64,000 nt of DNA, taken from contig NZ_LT797701.1 in NCBI RefSeq assembly GCF_900009135.1, positions 622,296-686,295 of the forward strand, in the 5' to 3' direction. Below are positions 1-8,800 of this stretch, piece after piece (within the stretch, counting starts at the first letter, position 1; each line of letters starts with the position of its first letter). The translations under genes and the position numbers were made by a program. The notes below the pieces were generated by a model. The model had not been told where the DNA came from. It ran no database searches and saw only the letters and a list, made by a program, of their open reading frames with translations. The DNA comes from Planktothrix sp. PCC 11201 (lineage in GTDB: Bacteria; Cyanobacteriota; Cyanobacteriia; Cyanobacteriales; Microcoleaceae).

Positions 1-2
1 CT

Positions 3-377
3 ATATTAGCTTGGGTGGGAATAGATAGCAGTAAACGCTTGCATCCTACCCAGCCTGTTTTTGTTATTCAAAGCAATAGTAATTTTGCTCAACAATATTT
101 AGAAGCAAGTGATTTAAACGCCGTCGGACAAAAATTAATTGATCAAGCTGCAAATACCTTGTTACCATGGTTAGATACTCCTGAATGGATGCAAATTCAT
201 CGCTGGCGTTATGCTTTTTGTCGAACACCTTTAAGCATTTCTTGCTTAACCAATACAACTCCATTACCCTTAGTTTGTGCGGGGGACTGGTGTGGCGGAA
301 ATCAAATTGAAGGGTCGTTAAAATCGGGAATAGATGCCGCAAATTGGTTACAAAATCAACCCCATTTAAAACGGTAA
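3..377 (+). CDS. FAD-dependent oxidoreductase, renalase-like (C-terminal part)
   Basis: The open frame runs in from the left edge of the window, so only about the last 125 residues are present. The segment has the end of an amine-oxidase/renalase type flavoprotein: a W-x-x-H-R-W-R-Y-A stretch near residue 65 and, near residue 90, the pattern VCAGDWCGG followed by IEGSLKSGIDAA. In this fold the latter closes the FAD site and carries the final helix. The substrate cannot be told. The GTG at position 15 is not the true start because coding sequence continues upstream of it. The next gene is on the other strand and converges on it. Confidence 0.72.
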   Translation: MLAWVGIDSSKRLHPTQPVFVIQSNSNFAQQYLEASDLNAVGQKLIDQAANTLLPWLDTPEWMQIHRWRYAFCRTPLSISCLTNTTPLPLVCAGDWCGGNQIEGSLKSGIDAANWLQNQPHLKR

Positions 378-442
378 AGACATAGACAGATGGAGCAACT
401 GCCATAACTCAAGTCCCTACCATTACCCATTACCTCTTACCC

Positions 443-473
443 ATTCGTAATTCGTAATTCGTAATTCGTAATT
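443..473. repeat. Heptamer tandem repeat (ATTCGTA x4)
   Basis: Four perfect tandem copies of ATTCGTA plus a partial fifth lie in the gap between the convergent oxidoreductase and CDF genes. The same unit, on the opposite strand, occurs at 55783-55808. Short heptanucleotide repeats of this kind are common between cyanobacterial genes. No function is visible. Confidence 0.85.
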
Positions 474-484
474 ACCCATTACCC

Positions 485-1405
485 TCAAACAAGATTGTCA
501 GGCTCCAGGGGACAGGGATACTGCTCATCCCCGGTTTCCACTTGTAGGGTAGGATGGTCGATATCAAAGTGATGATGCAATTCCTCACTGATATGGGCTA
601 AAAAGCCATCTCCTGGACAGCCTTCGGGCATCACCAAATGGGCAGTCAGGGCTGTTTCTGTGGTACTCATGCCCCAAATATGAAGATCATGGACTTGTGC
701 TACCCCAGGTAACTCTTGCAGAAAAGTCCGTACTGCCAGGGGTTCGATGTGCTTGGGAACCCGATCTAAAATTAATCCTAGGGCATCCCGTAGTAGATTC
801 CAAGTCCCTGCCACAATCACGACCACAATCACTAAACTGATGGCGGGATCGAACCATAGCCACCCCGTGAGTAAAATAGCTATGCCCGCGAACACCACCC
901 CCACGGAAACCAGCGCATCAGCCGCCATGTGCAGAAACGCACCCCGAATATTAATGTCTTTCTTACCCCCGGAGAAAAACAAGAGGGCGGTCAGGGTATT
1001 GATCACGACCCCCACCCCAGCGACCCAAATTAGGGTCATACCCGGCACGGGAGTGGGTTCTTGGAGTCGGCGCAGGGCTTCCCAGGTAATGCCTCCCATC
1101 GCCAGCAGCAGCAGAATTCCATTGAGTAGGGCGGCTAAAATTGATGATCGCCGCCAACCATAGGTATAGGTTTGATTGGGCGGACGCTGGGCCAGGTAAC
1201 TAGCACCCCAGGCCAGTAACAGCCCCAAAACATCACTCAGGTTGTGTCCGGCATCGGCTAGTAGTGCCAGGGATTGGGTAATTAATCCAAAGGCAACCTC
1301 TATCAACACAAAGCCAATATTTAAACCAATACCGATTTGAAACGCCCGGGTATAGGTTTTTGGAGCATGACTGTGGGAATGATCATGGGAGTGATGATGA
1401 ACCAC
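485..1405 (-). CDS. Cation diffusion facilitator exporter (zinc-type, CzcD/ZitB-like)
   Basis: A 306-residue inner-membrane proton/divalent-metal antiporter, expected to export Zn or Co/Cd. The N-terminus is a histidine-rich metal-binding tail (HHHSHDHSHSH). About six membrane segments follow. The metal-site pairs are visible as HxxxD in LADAGHNLSDVLG (near residue 53) and again in HMAADALVSVG (near 160). The last 90 residues form the cytoplasmic domain, with HDLHIWGMS and a HHHFDIDHPTLQVE end typical of zinc members. The start is GTG, with AGGA about eight bases upstream. The gene follows alanine racemase by 18 bases on the same strand and is probably cotranscribed with it. The metal is not fixed by sequence alone. 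Confidence 0.9.
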   Translation of the reverse strand: MVHHHSHDHSHSHAPKTYTRAFQIGIGLNIGFVLIEVAFGLITQSLALLADAGHNLSDVLGLLLAWGASYLAQRPPNQTYTYGWRRSSILAALLNGILLLLAMGGITWEALRRLQEPTPVPGMTLIWVAGVGVVINTLTALLFFSGGKKDINIRGAFLHMAADALVSVGVVFAGIAILLTGWLWFDPAISLVIVVVIVAGTWNLLRDALGLILDRVPKHIEPLAVRTFLQELPGVAQVHDLHIWGMSTTETALTAHLVMPEGCPGDGFLAHISEELHHHFDIDHPTLQVETGDEQYPCPLEPDNLV

Positions 1406-1423
1406 AACAGATATCCTAAATGA

Positions 1424-2629
1424 CTATTTATTCATAATATTAACACGGGGAAGTCGATGTTTAAATCCACAAAGAATTTCCCATGAAATTGTACCAATGG
1501 TGTTCGCCCAATCATCGGCAGAAATCGCATATTCTCCATCTTGACCTAATAGGGTGACAACTTCCCCGACTTGTAAATTGGGAATTTCACTCACATCTAA
1601 CATAATTTGATCCATGGTAATTGTGCCGATTTGATTAACCCATTGACCCCGAATTAAAACTTTAATTTTATTAGAAAGATTGCGAGGAATTCCGTCGGCA
1701 TAACCAATTCCAATCACGGCAATTTTGGTTTGTTTTTTGGCAATAAATTGATAGCCATAACTGACTCCTGTTCCGGCTTCGATGGTTTTAACTTGTGTGA
1801 CCCGGGCTTTAATTTGCATCGCGGGTTTTAAAGTAACTACAGATGCTAAATGAGTTGCAGGATAAAGACCATAAAGACTTAATCCAATTCGCACCATATC
1901 ATAATGCAAATTCTGATCGGCTAAGGTCGCCGCCGAGTTGGCAATATGTAATAAAGGGAATTTCAGATCGGAATCCGATTGCCAATGATCTCGTATTTCA
2001 TTAATTACATTTTCATAACGATAATGTTGTTGGCGCATCACCGTGGGATCGGGACTATCGGCTGTGGCAAAGTGGGAATAAATTCCAGCTAATTCTAAAT
2101 TAGGTAATCGTTGAACTAATTTAAAAAATTCTAACCCTTGTTGCCAAGGAGTTCCTAACCGTGACATTCCGGTATCAATCTTAATTTGAACTGCTAAAGA
2201 TTGCTCTAATTGATTTAAAGTTTCTGAAAATAATAATGCTTGTTGGGGTGTGCATAAAGTGGGTTGAAGTTGCCAATGGGCGATCGCTTGCACTTCTTCG
2301 GCCGTATGGATCGCCCCCAAGAGTAATATCGGTTGCTTAATACCCGCTTCCCGCAATTCTATCCCTTCTGGGAGGGTGGCAACGGCTAACCACTCCGCCC
2401 CCGCCTGACCAACGGTTTTCGCCACGGAAACCGCCCCATGTCCGTAGGCGTCGGCTTTGACCACCGCCATCAATTTTGTTTGGGGGGATAATAACCGTTT
2501 AAGCTGACGGATATTTTCGGCGATCGCCTCTAAATCCACTTCCACCCACGCCCGTTGACGAATCCCAACTTCTATCTCCGAATTGAGCAAAGTCGTGTTT
2601 CCAATAGAAATAGATTTTCCACTCACCAT
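1424..2629 (-). CDS. alr: Alanine racemase
   Basis: A PLP enzyme that converts L-alanine to D-alanine for peptidoglycan in the cytoplasm. It is 401 residues long, somewhat longer than usual because of about 25 extra N-terminal residues before RAWVEVDLEAI. The PLP lysine is in AVVKADAYGHG (near residue 59), the second catalytic base is in GTGVSYGYQF (near 290), and the RIGLSLYGLYP segment is present. The gene lies upstream of the CDF exporter and diverges from the HNH gene, whose start is about 75 bases away, so the promoters share that small gap. A start further inside is possible. Function is secure. Confidence 0.96.
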   Translation of the reverse strand: MVSGKSISIGNTTLLNSEIEVGIRQRAWVEVDLEAIAENIRQLKRLLSPQTKLMAVVKADAYGHGAVSVAKTVGQAGAEWLAVATLPEGIELREAGIKQPILLLGAIHTAEEVQAIAHWQLQPTLCTPQQALLFSETLNQLEQSLAVQIKIDTGMSRLGTPWQQGLEFFKLVQRLPNLELAGIYSHFATADSPDPTVMRQQHYRYENVINEIRDHWQSDSDLKFPLLHIANSAATLADQNLHYDMVRIGLSLYGLYPATHLASVVTLKPAMQIKARVTQVKTIEAGTGVSYGYQFIAKKQTKIAVIGIGYADGIPRNLSNKIKVLIRGQWVNQIGTITMDQIMLDVSEIPNLQVGEVVTLLGQDGEYAISADDWANTIGTISWEILCGFKHRLPRVNIMNK

Positions 2630-2702
2630 ATTTTTGCCGTTTAACCCCTGAAGGCGTTAAGCTGTGTTAATATCGGTCAAATCTTATCGCAAAATCCAGC
2701 CA

Positions 2703-3200
2703 ATGGGTAGTGTTTTGGTATTGAACGCCTCCTATGAGCCACTCAATATTACGACTTGGCGACGGGCGGTTGTCTTATTACTCAAAGAAAAAGCCGAGCA
2801 GGTTGAGCATAATGGAAAATTCCTTCTCCCCGATTTTCCACTGCCCACCGTGATTAGACTGCGCCACTATGTTCGGGTTCCCTATAAAGACATTCCCCTC
2901 ACCCGAAGGAATATATTGCACCGAGATAGCCACTCTTGTCAATACTGTGGTCACGGCGGCGAGGATTTAACCCTAGATCACATTATTCCCCGATCTCGTG
3001 GGGGCGGGGATACCTGGGAAAACTTGGTTTCCGCCTGTGTTTGCTGTAATGTCAGAAAGGGCAGTCGCACCCCCAAAGAGGCGGGAATGACTTTGCGTAC
3101 CCCACCGCGTAAACCCCATAGCAGCCTCTATTTTGAGGTGACTCGGCACGTTAAAAGCGGTATGAATAAAGAGTGGCAAAAGTATGTAATTGGTCTTTGA
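2703..3200 (+). CDS. HNH endonuclease family protein
   Basis: A 165-residue HNH nuclease-fold protein. The domain spans roughly residues 75-130: a CQYCG zinc knuckle, the catalytic LDHIIPRSRGG with its DH pair, ENLVSACVCCNVRKG with the second CxxC pair, then a basic tail. The start at 2703 is chosen because MGSVLVLNASYEP is the usual beginning of this cyanobacterial/bacterial family; the frame is open back to 2664, where an alternative start would add 13 residues. Family members are widespread and chromosomal, often without a known partner, so a housekeeping or repair role is possible. It is not linked here to a mobile element of its own. Confidence 0.88.
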   Translation: MGSVLVLNASYEPLNITTWRRAVVLLLKEKAEQVEHNGKFLLPDFPLPTVIRLRHYVRVPYKDIPLTRRNILHRDSHSCQYCGHGGEDLTLDHIIPRSRGGGDTWENLVSACVCCNVRKGSRTPKEAGMTLRTPPRKPHSSLYFEVTRHVKSGMNKEWQKYVIGL

Positions 3201-3226
3201 TTTTGTATTCAGTTGAATGGGGAGCA

Positions 3227-3614
3227 GGGCAGGGCTGTTTCATGTTTGAAAATTATAGCCTACTTTTGGGCCATAATTCTCAAACATGATAGCTATTTTC
3301 TGAATAATTAATATTTCATATAATTGCTATATTAATATTAATTACAGGAGATATCATTTAAGTAGCATAAATATTCTTATTCCCTACTGAGTAAGACTTG
3401 CATACCCGATTTTTGTCTATTTTTCCTAAATTAATTGCTCTTAAACTATATCTTTTTCCCTGACTTTTTCGGAAATCCTTGACTTCTTTTGAATTTTCTA
3501 TTAAACTTGTTAGCATCTTTATTTTAGAAAAAAATGGCGATCTCTCTCCATTTTATCAGGTGGCGATCGCTCTTTCTTTACTCTTTTTCACCCGACTTTG
3601 AAACAGCCCTGCCC
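3227..3614. mobile_element. MITE-like element with 16-bp terminal inverted repeats
   Basis: Most of this 455-base gap without a gene is bounded by a perfect 16-base inverted repeat: GGGCAGGGCTGTTTCA at 3227-3242 and its complement at 3599-3614. Immediately inside the left arm is a hairpin (3241-3256 pairing with 3273-3288, 16 bases with one mismatch). The 388-base interior has no open frame and is AT-rich with a HIP1 octamer. The size and ends fit a non-autonomous transposable element; no target duplication is clear because the right flank is a C-rich tandem repeat. A chance repeat of C-rich sequence explains only the outer few bases, not the TGAAACAGCCC part. Confidence 0.5.
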
Positions 3615-3651
3615 CTGCCCCCCCTGCCCCCCCTGCCTCCCTACTCCCCCT
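3611..3651. repeat. C-rich tandem repeat (ccccctgcc units)
   Basis: Imperfect repeats of CCCCTGCC run right up to the start of the ycf46-like gene. A complementary G-rich version closes the window at 63966-64000. Such tracts are scattered in Oscillatoriales genomes. Confidence 0.75.
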
Positions 3652-3655
3652 TTCT

Positions 3656-5161
3656 ATGAGTAAATTCAATGAAGAATTGAAACTGCTATTGCGATCGCGC
3701 TACGCTATTATCTATATTCCGACTTTAGAAGAAGAACGAGTCGAAACCCTAATTAAACAAGCCGCAAAAGATCAGGGCAACCGTGGGGTTTATGTCTGGG
3801 ATTTTGTGGAAGGATATCAGGAGGGAAATCCCAATGATTTAGGAGCCGGAAAACGCAATCCGTTACAAGCCTTAGAATTTGTAGAAAAACTACCCGAGGC
3901 GATGCCAGCTGTCTTGATTTTAAGAGACTTTCATCGATTTTTAGAAGATATTGCTATTTCGCGAAAATTAAGAAATTTGGCGAAAAAATTAAAATCTCAA
4001 CCTAAGAATTTGGTGATTATTTCTCCCCAAATTTCGATTCCTTCTGATTTGAGTGAAGTGTTAACGGTTTTAGAATTTCCCCTACCTAATCTAGCAGAAA
4101 TTAAAACGGAAGTTGAACGGCTATTAATCACAACAGGAAATCCTTTAGATCCTCGTTTGTTAGATGAAATGGTGCGTTCGTGTCAAGGACTTTCGATGGA
4201 AAGGATTCGCCGAATTTTGGCTAAGGCGATCGCTACCCATGGAGAATTACAGGCTGATGATATTGAATTAATATTAGAAGAAAAACGCCAAACCATTCGT
4301 CAAACTCAAATTTTAGACTTCTATTCTGCCCAGGAAAATATCTCGGATATTGGGGGATTAGATAATTTAAAAGATTGGTTATTACTCCGGGGAGGAGCCT
4401 TTTCAGAACGGGCCAGACAATATGGCTTACCCTATCCCAGAGGGTTATTATTAGTAGGAATTCAAGGAACGGGAAAATCCTTAACGGCAAAAGCGATCGC
4501 CCATCATTGGCATTTGCCCCTATTAAGATTAGATGTGGGGCGTTTATTTGCGGGACTGGTTGGAGAATCGGAATCTCGCACCCGACAAATGATTCAATTA
4601 GCCGAAGCCCTAGCCCCTTGTGTGTTATGGATTGATGAAATTGATAAAGCCTTTTCGGGATTAGATGGTAGAGGAGATTCAGGAACCAGTAATCGAGTGT
4701 TTGGAACATTTATTACTTGGTTAGCTGAAAAAACCTCCCCGGTTTTTGTGGTCGCAACGGCAAATAATATTCAATCTTTGCCCCCGGAAATGTTAAGAAA
4801 GGGACGATTTGACGAAATTTTCTTTGTGGGATTACCCTATCAAGAAGAACGAAAAGCCATTTTTGAAGTGCATTTGTCTAAACTACGTCCCCAAAATATT
4901 AGAAACTATGATACAGAACGATTAGCCTATGAAACCCCGGATTTTTCTGGGGCAGAAATTGAACAGACCTTAATTGAAGCCATGCACATTGGTTTTAGTC
5001 AAAACCGAGATTTCACAACCGATGATATTTTAGAAGCAGCGAGTCAAATTGTCCCCTTAGCCAGAACTGCTAAAGAACAAATTGAGTTTCTGCAAGAGTG
5101 GGCGGCGGCGGGGAAAGCCCGTTTAGCTTCTCGACAGAGTAGTTTACATCGTCGCTTATAA
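3656..5161 (+). CDS. ycf46: AAA-family ATPase, Ycf46-like
   Basis: A 501-residue AAA protein matching the chloroplast/cyanobacterial Ycf46 family in length and layout. Residues 1-215 are the family-specific N-terminal region, ending in an AAA-lid-like segment. The ATPase core is at about 225-460: Walker A LLVGIQGTGKS, Walker B CVLWIDEIDKAFSG, sensor 1 VVATANNIQSLPPEMLRKGRFDE with the arginine-finger region, then a C-terminal lid. It is cytoplasmic. Synechocystis homologues have been linked to photosynthetic or inorganic carbon regulation, but the substrate is unknown. The ATG sits 5 bases after the C-rich tract and I see no good ribosome binding site. An SH3 protein follows about 100 bases downstream on the same strand. 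Confidence 0.88.
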   Translation: MSKFNEELKLLLRSRYAIIYIPTLEEERVETLIKQAAKDQGNRGVYVWDFVEGYQEGNPNDLGAGKRNPLQALEFVEKLPEAMPAVLILRDFHRFLEDIAISRKLRNLAKKLKSQPKNLVIISPQISIPSDLSEVLTVLEFPLPNLAEIKTEVERLLITTGNPLDPRLLDEMVRSCQGLSMERIRRILAKAIATHGELQADDIELILEEKRQTIRQTQILDFYSAQENISDIGGLDNLKDWLLLRGGAFSERARQYGLPYPRGLLLVGIQGTGKSLTAKAIAHHWHLPLLRLDVGRLFAGLVGESESRTRQMIQLAEALAPCVLWIDEIDKAFSGLDGRGDSGTSNRVFGTFITWLAEKTSPVFVVATANNIQSLPPEMLRKGRFDEIFFVGLPYQEERKAIFEVHLSKLRPQNIRNYDTERLAYETPDFSGAEIEQTLIEAMHIGFSQNRDFTTDDILEAASQIVPLARTAKEQIEFLQEWAAAGKARLASRQSSLHRRL

Positions 5162-5257
5162 GACAGGTCTGGGAGATTGAAAACTCAGCGTCTTCAGATC
5201 TGAGAGTGTCAACCGGTTGATGGTATTATAGGTATCTTTGATCGGGGTTTAAAACCT

Positions 5258-5740
5258 ATGTATAGAACGGTTCCAAAAACTATGAGTCTTTATGGTGTTT
5301 TTAAATTTATTGTGGGTTTTTTCCTGGCAATTTTGATTTTAGCGGGTGCAACGGTCGCTACCGCCTTATATTTTGCAGCCCGTTTATCAGAACTTCCAGA
5401 ACGTCCGACCTTTCCCAATGATAACCCCCAAACAAAAATAGCAGCAAATCCAGTTACTCCCCAAGCAGCGGTCACGCCAACCCCGATCCCAACTCCAGAG
5501 GCAGAAAAACTTGAACCCGGTGCTTATCAGGCGATTGTCACCCAGCCGATTGGTTTGATTTTACGCGATACTCCCAGTACGGAGGCTAACCGAATTGGTG
5601 GCATTGCCTATCAAGAAAAAGTGGTTGTCTTGGGAGAAAGTGATGATAAACAATGGCAAAAAGTGCGGGTTATTACTGATAGAGATCGCACGGGATGGAT
5701 TAAAGGTGGAAACACAGAAAAAGTTGAATCTGAAAACTAA
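5258..5740 (+). CDS. SH3 domain protein with one membrane anchor
   Basis: A 160-residue protein. Residues about 15-42 form one hydrophobic segment, followed by a proline/threonine-rich linker (PVTPQAAVTPTPIPTPEAE) and a C-terminal bacterial SH3 domain at about 90-155 (GLILRDTPSTEANRIGG, then VVVLGES, KVRVITDRDRTGWIKG). This layout suggests an anchor with a cell-wall or peptide-binding domain outside the membrane. The start could equally be the ATG at 5282, which removes 8 residues. The function is not known. Confidence 0.75.
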   Translation: MYRTVPKTMSLYGVFKFIVGFFLAILILAGATVATALYFAARLSELPERPTFPNDNPQTKIAANPVTPQAAVTPTPIPTPEAEKLEPGAYQAIVTQPIGLILRDTPSTEANRIGGIAYQEKVVVLGESDDKQWQKVRVITDRDRTGWIKGGNTEKVESEN

Positions 5741-5804
5741 TTTTTGAGAAAAAATACCCCATAAACCAGGCGGTTTTAGGCAGAGAGTTGGAAGTTTTCA
5801 AATT

Positions 5805-8800
5805 CTATGACAATCGGCGTTTAGTTAACCAATAGGTCAGCATTTCTCCTCGACCTTTAACATCAATTAAACCCCGTTCTTCAAAATCATATTTGCCATT
5901 TAAAAGGTTTTTAGTAGCAGCTGTCACCTGAATTTTACCCACTTCTCCTTGGGATTCCATGCGCGACGCAATATTAACGGCGTCTCCCCATAAATCATAG
6001 ATAAATTTTTTCGTGCCAATTACACCCGCCACCACTGGCCCGGTATTAATCCCAATTCTTAAATTACAAGATTGACCCATTTGTCCTTGAAATCGGCGAA
6101 TTTCTGCCTGCATATCTAAAGCCATTTCTGCAATAGCTTCCACATGGTCATGGCGAGGAGTGGGTAAACCGCCCGCCACCATATAGGAATCTCCAATGGT
6201 TTTGATTTTTTCTAAATGATGTTTTTCGGCTAATTCATCAAAAGCGGAAAAAATTTGATTCAGGAAATTAACTAATTCTGAGGGAGAAATGCGAGCAGAA
6301 AATCCGGTAAAATCTACAATATCCGCAAACATAATCGTAGCTTTTTCAAAACGTTCAGCAATAGAATGCTGATTCTGTTTCAGTTGTTCGGCAATGGACG
6401 GAGGGAGAATATTCAGTAATAACCGTTCCGATTTTTCTCTTTCTGCTTGTAATGCTTCTAAAACCCGGCGTCTTTCGGTTGTATTTCTCGCCACCCAAAT
6501 CACACAATTATCCGGCATTGGAGACACCGTTGCCGCAAACCAAACTTCATCTCCCGGATTCAAAGGAGATGAATTAGTTCCATGATGTCCGGGTTGATAT
6601 TCAGCAGAAACTAAACTATATTCAATATTTAAAGTTTGCCTGGTGTTTAATACTTCTTGAATTTGATTATAAAATAAAGTGGCATGACTAGCTGGAAAAA
6701 CTTCAAACACAGTTTTCCCAAGCAGTTCTTCTGTGGGACTATATAAAACCTCTGAATTTGTGGTGACAATCTTTTTATATCTTCCTTCTGCATCAAACAC
6801 TGTAATTACATCCGTCATCGCAGCAAATAAAGCTCTCAGTTCGGCTTCCGACTCTCGTAAGGCATTTTCAATTCTGGTTCTTTCGGCAACTTCTCTGACT
6901 AATTGATGGTTGGCTTCCTTCAGGGCAGCGGTGCGTTCTTCCACCCGAATTTCCAACTGTTCCATAGCCCTTTGTAGGGCGGCTTCTGCTTGTTTTCGCT
7001 CGTTAATATCTTCGACGGTTCCTTCATAATGGAGTAGGTTTCCGGCTTCATCTCGGACAGCAAAAGCATTTTCTGAAATCCAAGTTAACTGTCCATCTAA
7101 GCGTCGAATTTGAGACTCAAATCCGACAATTGCACCCTGTTCTGCTAATAGTTTAAGAAACTCTTGGCGACGCTGAGGTTGAACATAGAGTTGGTCTTGA
7201 ATATTAGTTAGATTTTGGATTAATTCTTCAGGAGATTGATAACCATAAATTCGAGCTAAAGCCGGATTTGCACTTAAATAAATCCCTGTAGGTGTGGTTT
7301 GAAATATGCCTTCAACAGCATTCTCAAAAATACTCCGATAGTTAGCTTCTGCTTGTTTTAGGGCTTCTTCTGCTTGTTTACGTTCTGTAATATCAATGCC
7401 CACAAAGAAAGCCGCTTGATTTTGGTTATATTTATGGGCAACAATTAAATAATTCCGAGGTTTACCTTGAATTACAGACATGACTTCTTGATAGGAGTCT
7501 TTTTCGGGATGATCAAAAAAGTTTTGGACGAAATTATTAAACTGAAAACTTGCTTTTAAAAACCCAATATCTTGATTAACAAAATCTTCGGGTTTGAGGT
7601 CAAAAGTTGATGCCAAATAACGATTGACTCCCAAATAACGTAAATCTGAACTAATCCAAGAAACTGTCCCTGGAACCACATCTAATACCGCTTCTAATTG
7701 ATCTTGGGTGAGTCTTAATGCTTCTTCGGCATCCCGGCGTTCTGTAATATCAATTCCGACGACAAAGGCAGCTTGATTATCATTATATTTTTGAGCAACA
7801 ATTAAATAATATCGTAACTTTTCATTCAGGAAAAATGAAACCTCTTGAAAGGCATCAATCGCAGGACTATTAAATAAATCCTGGATAAATTCGGTAAACC
7901 CTGAATGATTGCCTAAAAAACCAATATCTTGATCAATAAAAGTTTCTCTAGGCATACTAAACATATCTGCCAAGCGTTGATTAACTTCGATATAACGTAA
8001 ATCTGAATTAATCCAAGAAACTGTCCCTGGAACTGCTTCTAATACTGTTTGTAATTGATTCTTGGCATTTCTCAAAGATTCTTCAGCCTGTTTGCGATCA
8101 GTAATGTCAATTCCGACCACAAAAGCTGCTCGATTATAATTATACTTTTGAGCCACAATTAAATAATGTCGCCATTCCCCGTTCACCTGATTTCTAACTT
8201 CTCGATAGGTGTCAATTTCAGGACTATCAAATAAATCTTGAACAAAATCTTGGAATTCCGAACTGGTTCCTAAAAATCCAATATGTTGACCGATAAAACG
8301 CTCCCGAGGGAGGTTTAACATATTGGCTAATCGCTGATTTACTTCGATATAACACAAATCGGAATCAATCCAAGAAACCGTCCCCGGAACAGCTTCTAAT
8401 ACTGTTTGCAATTGATTTTTAGCATTTTTCAAAGATTCTTCAGCTTGTTTGCGTTCGGTGATATCAATTCCCACCACAAAAGCTGCTCGATTATAATTAT
8501 ACTTTTGAGCCACAATTAAATAATATCGCCACTCTCCATTCACCTGATTCCTGACTTCTCGATAGGCGTCAATTTCAGGACTATCAAATAAATCTTGAAC
8601 AAAATCTTGGAATTCTAAACTGGTTCCTAAAAATCCAATATGTTGACCGATAAAACGCTCCCTAGGAAGGTTAAGCATATCCGCTAATCGTTGATTCACT
8701 TCGATATAACACAAGTCTGAGTCAATCCAAGAAACCGTTCCTGGAACCGCATCTAAAACCGTTTGCAGTTGATCTCTAGCCATGCGCAGGGCATTTTCTG

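Noticed and set aside
747..1163. Plus-strand open frame opposite the CDF exporter
   Set aside because: The minus-strand CDF protein has clear motifs over the whole stretch; the plus frame reads arginine-, serine- and threonine-rich with no family likeness, a shadow of the GC-rich third positions.
4233..4709. Minus-strand open frame opposite ycf46
   Set aside because: It runs through Walker A and B of the real gene; the reading is hydrophobic noise with no start signal.
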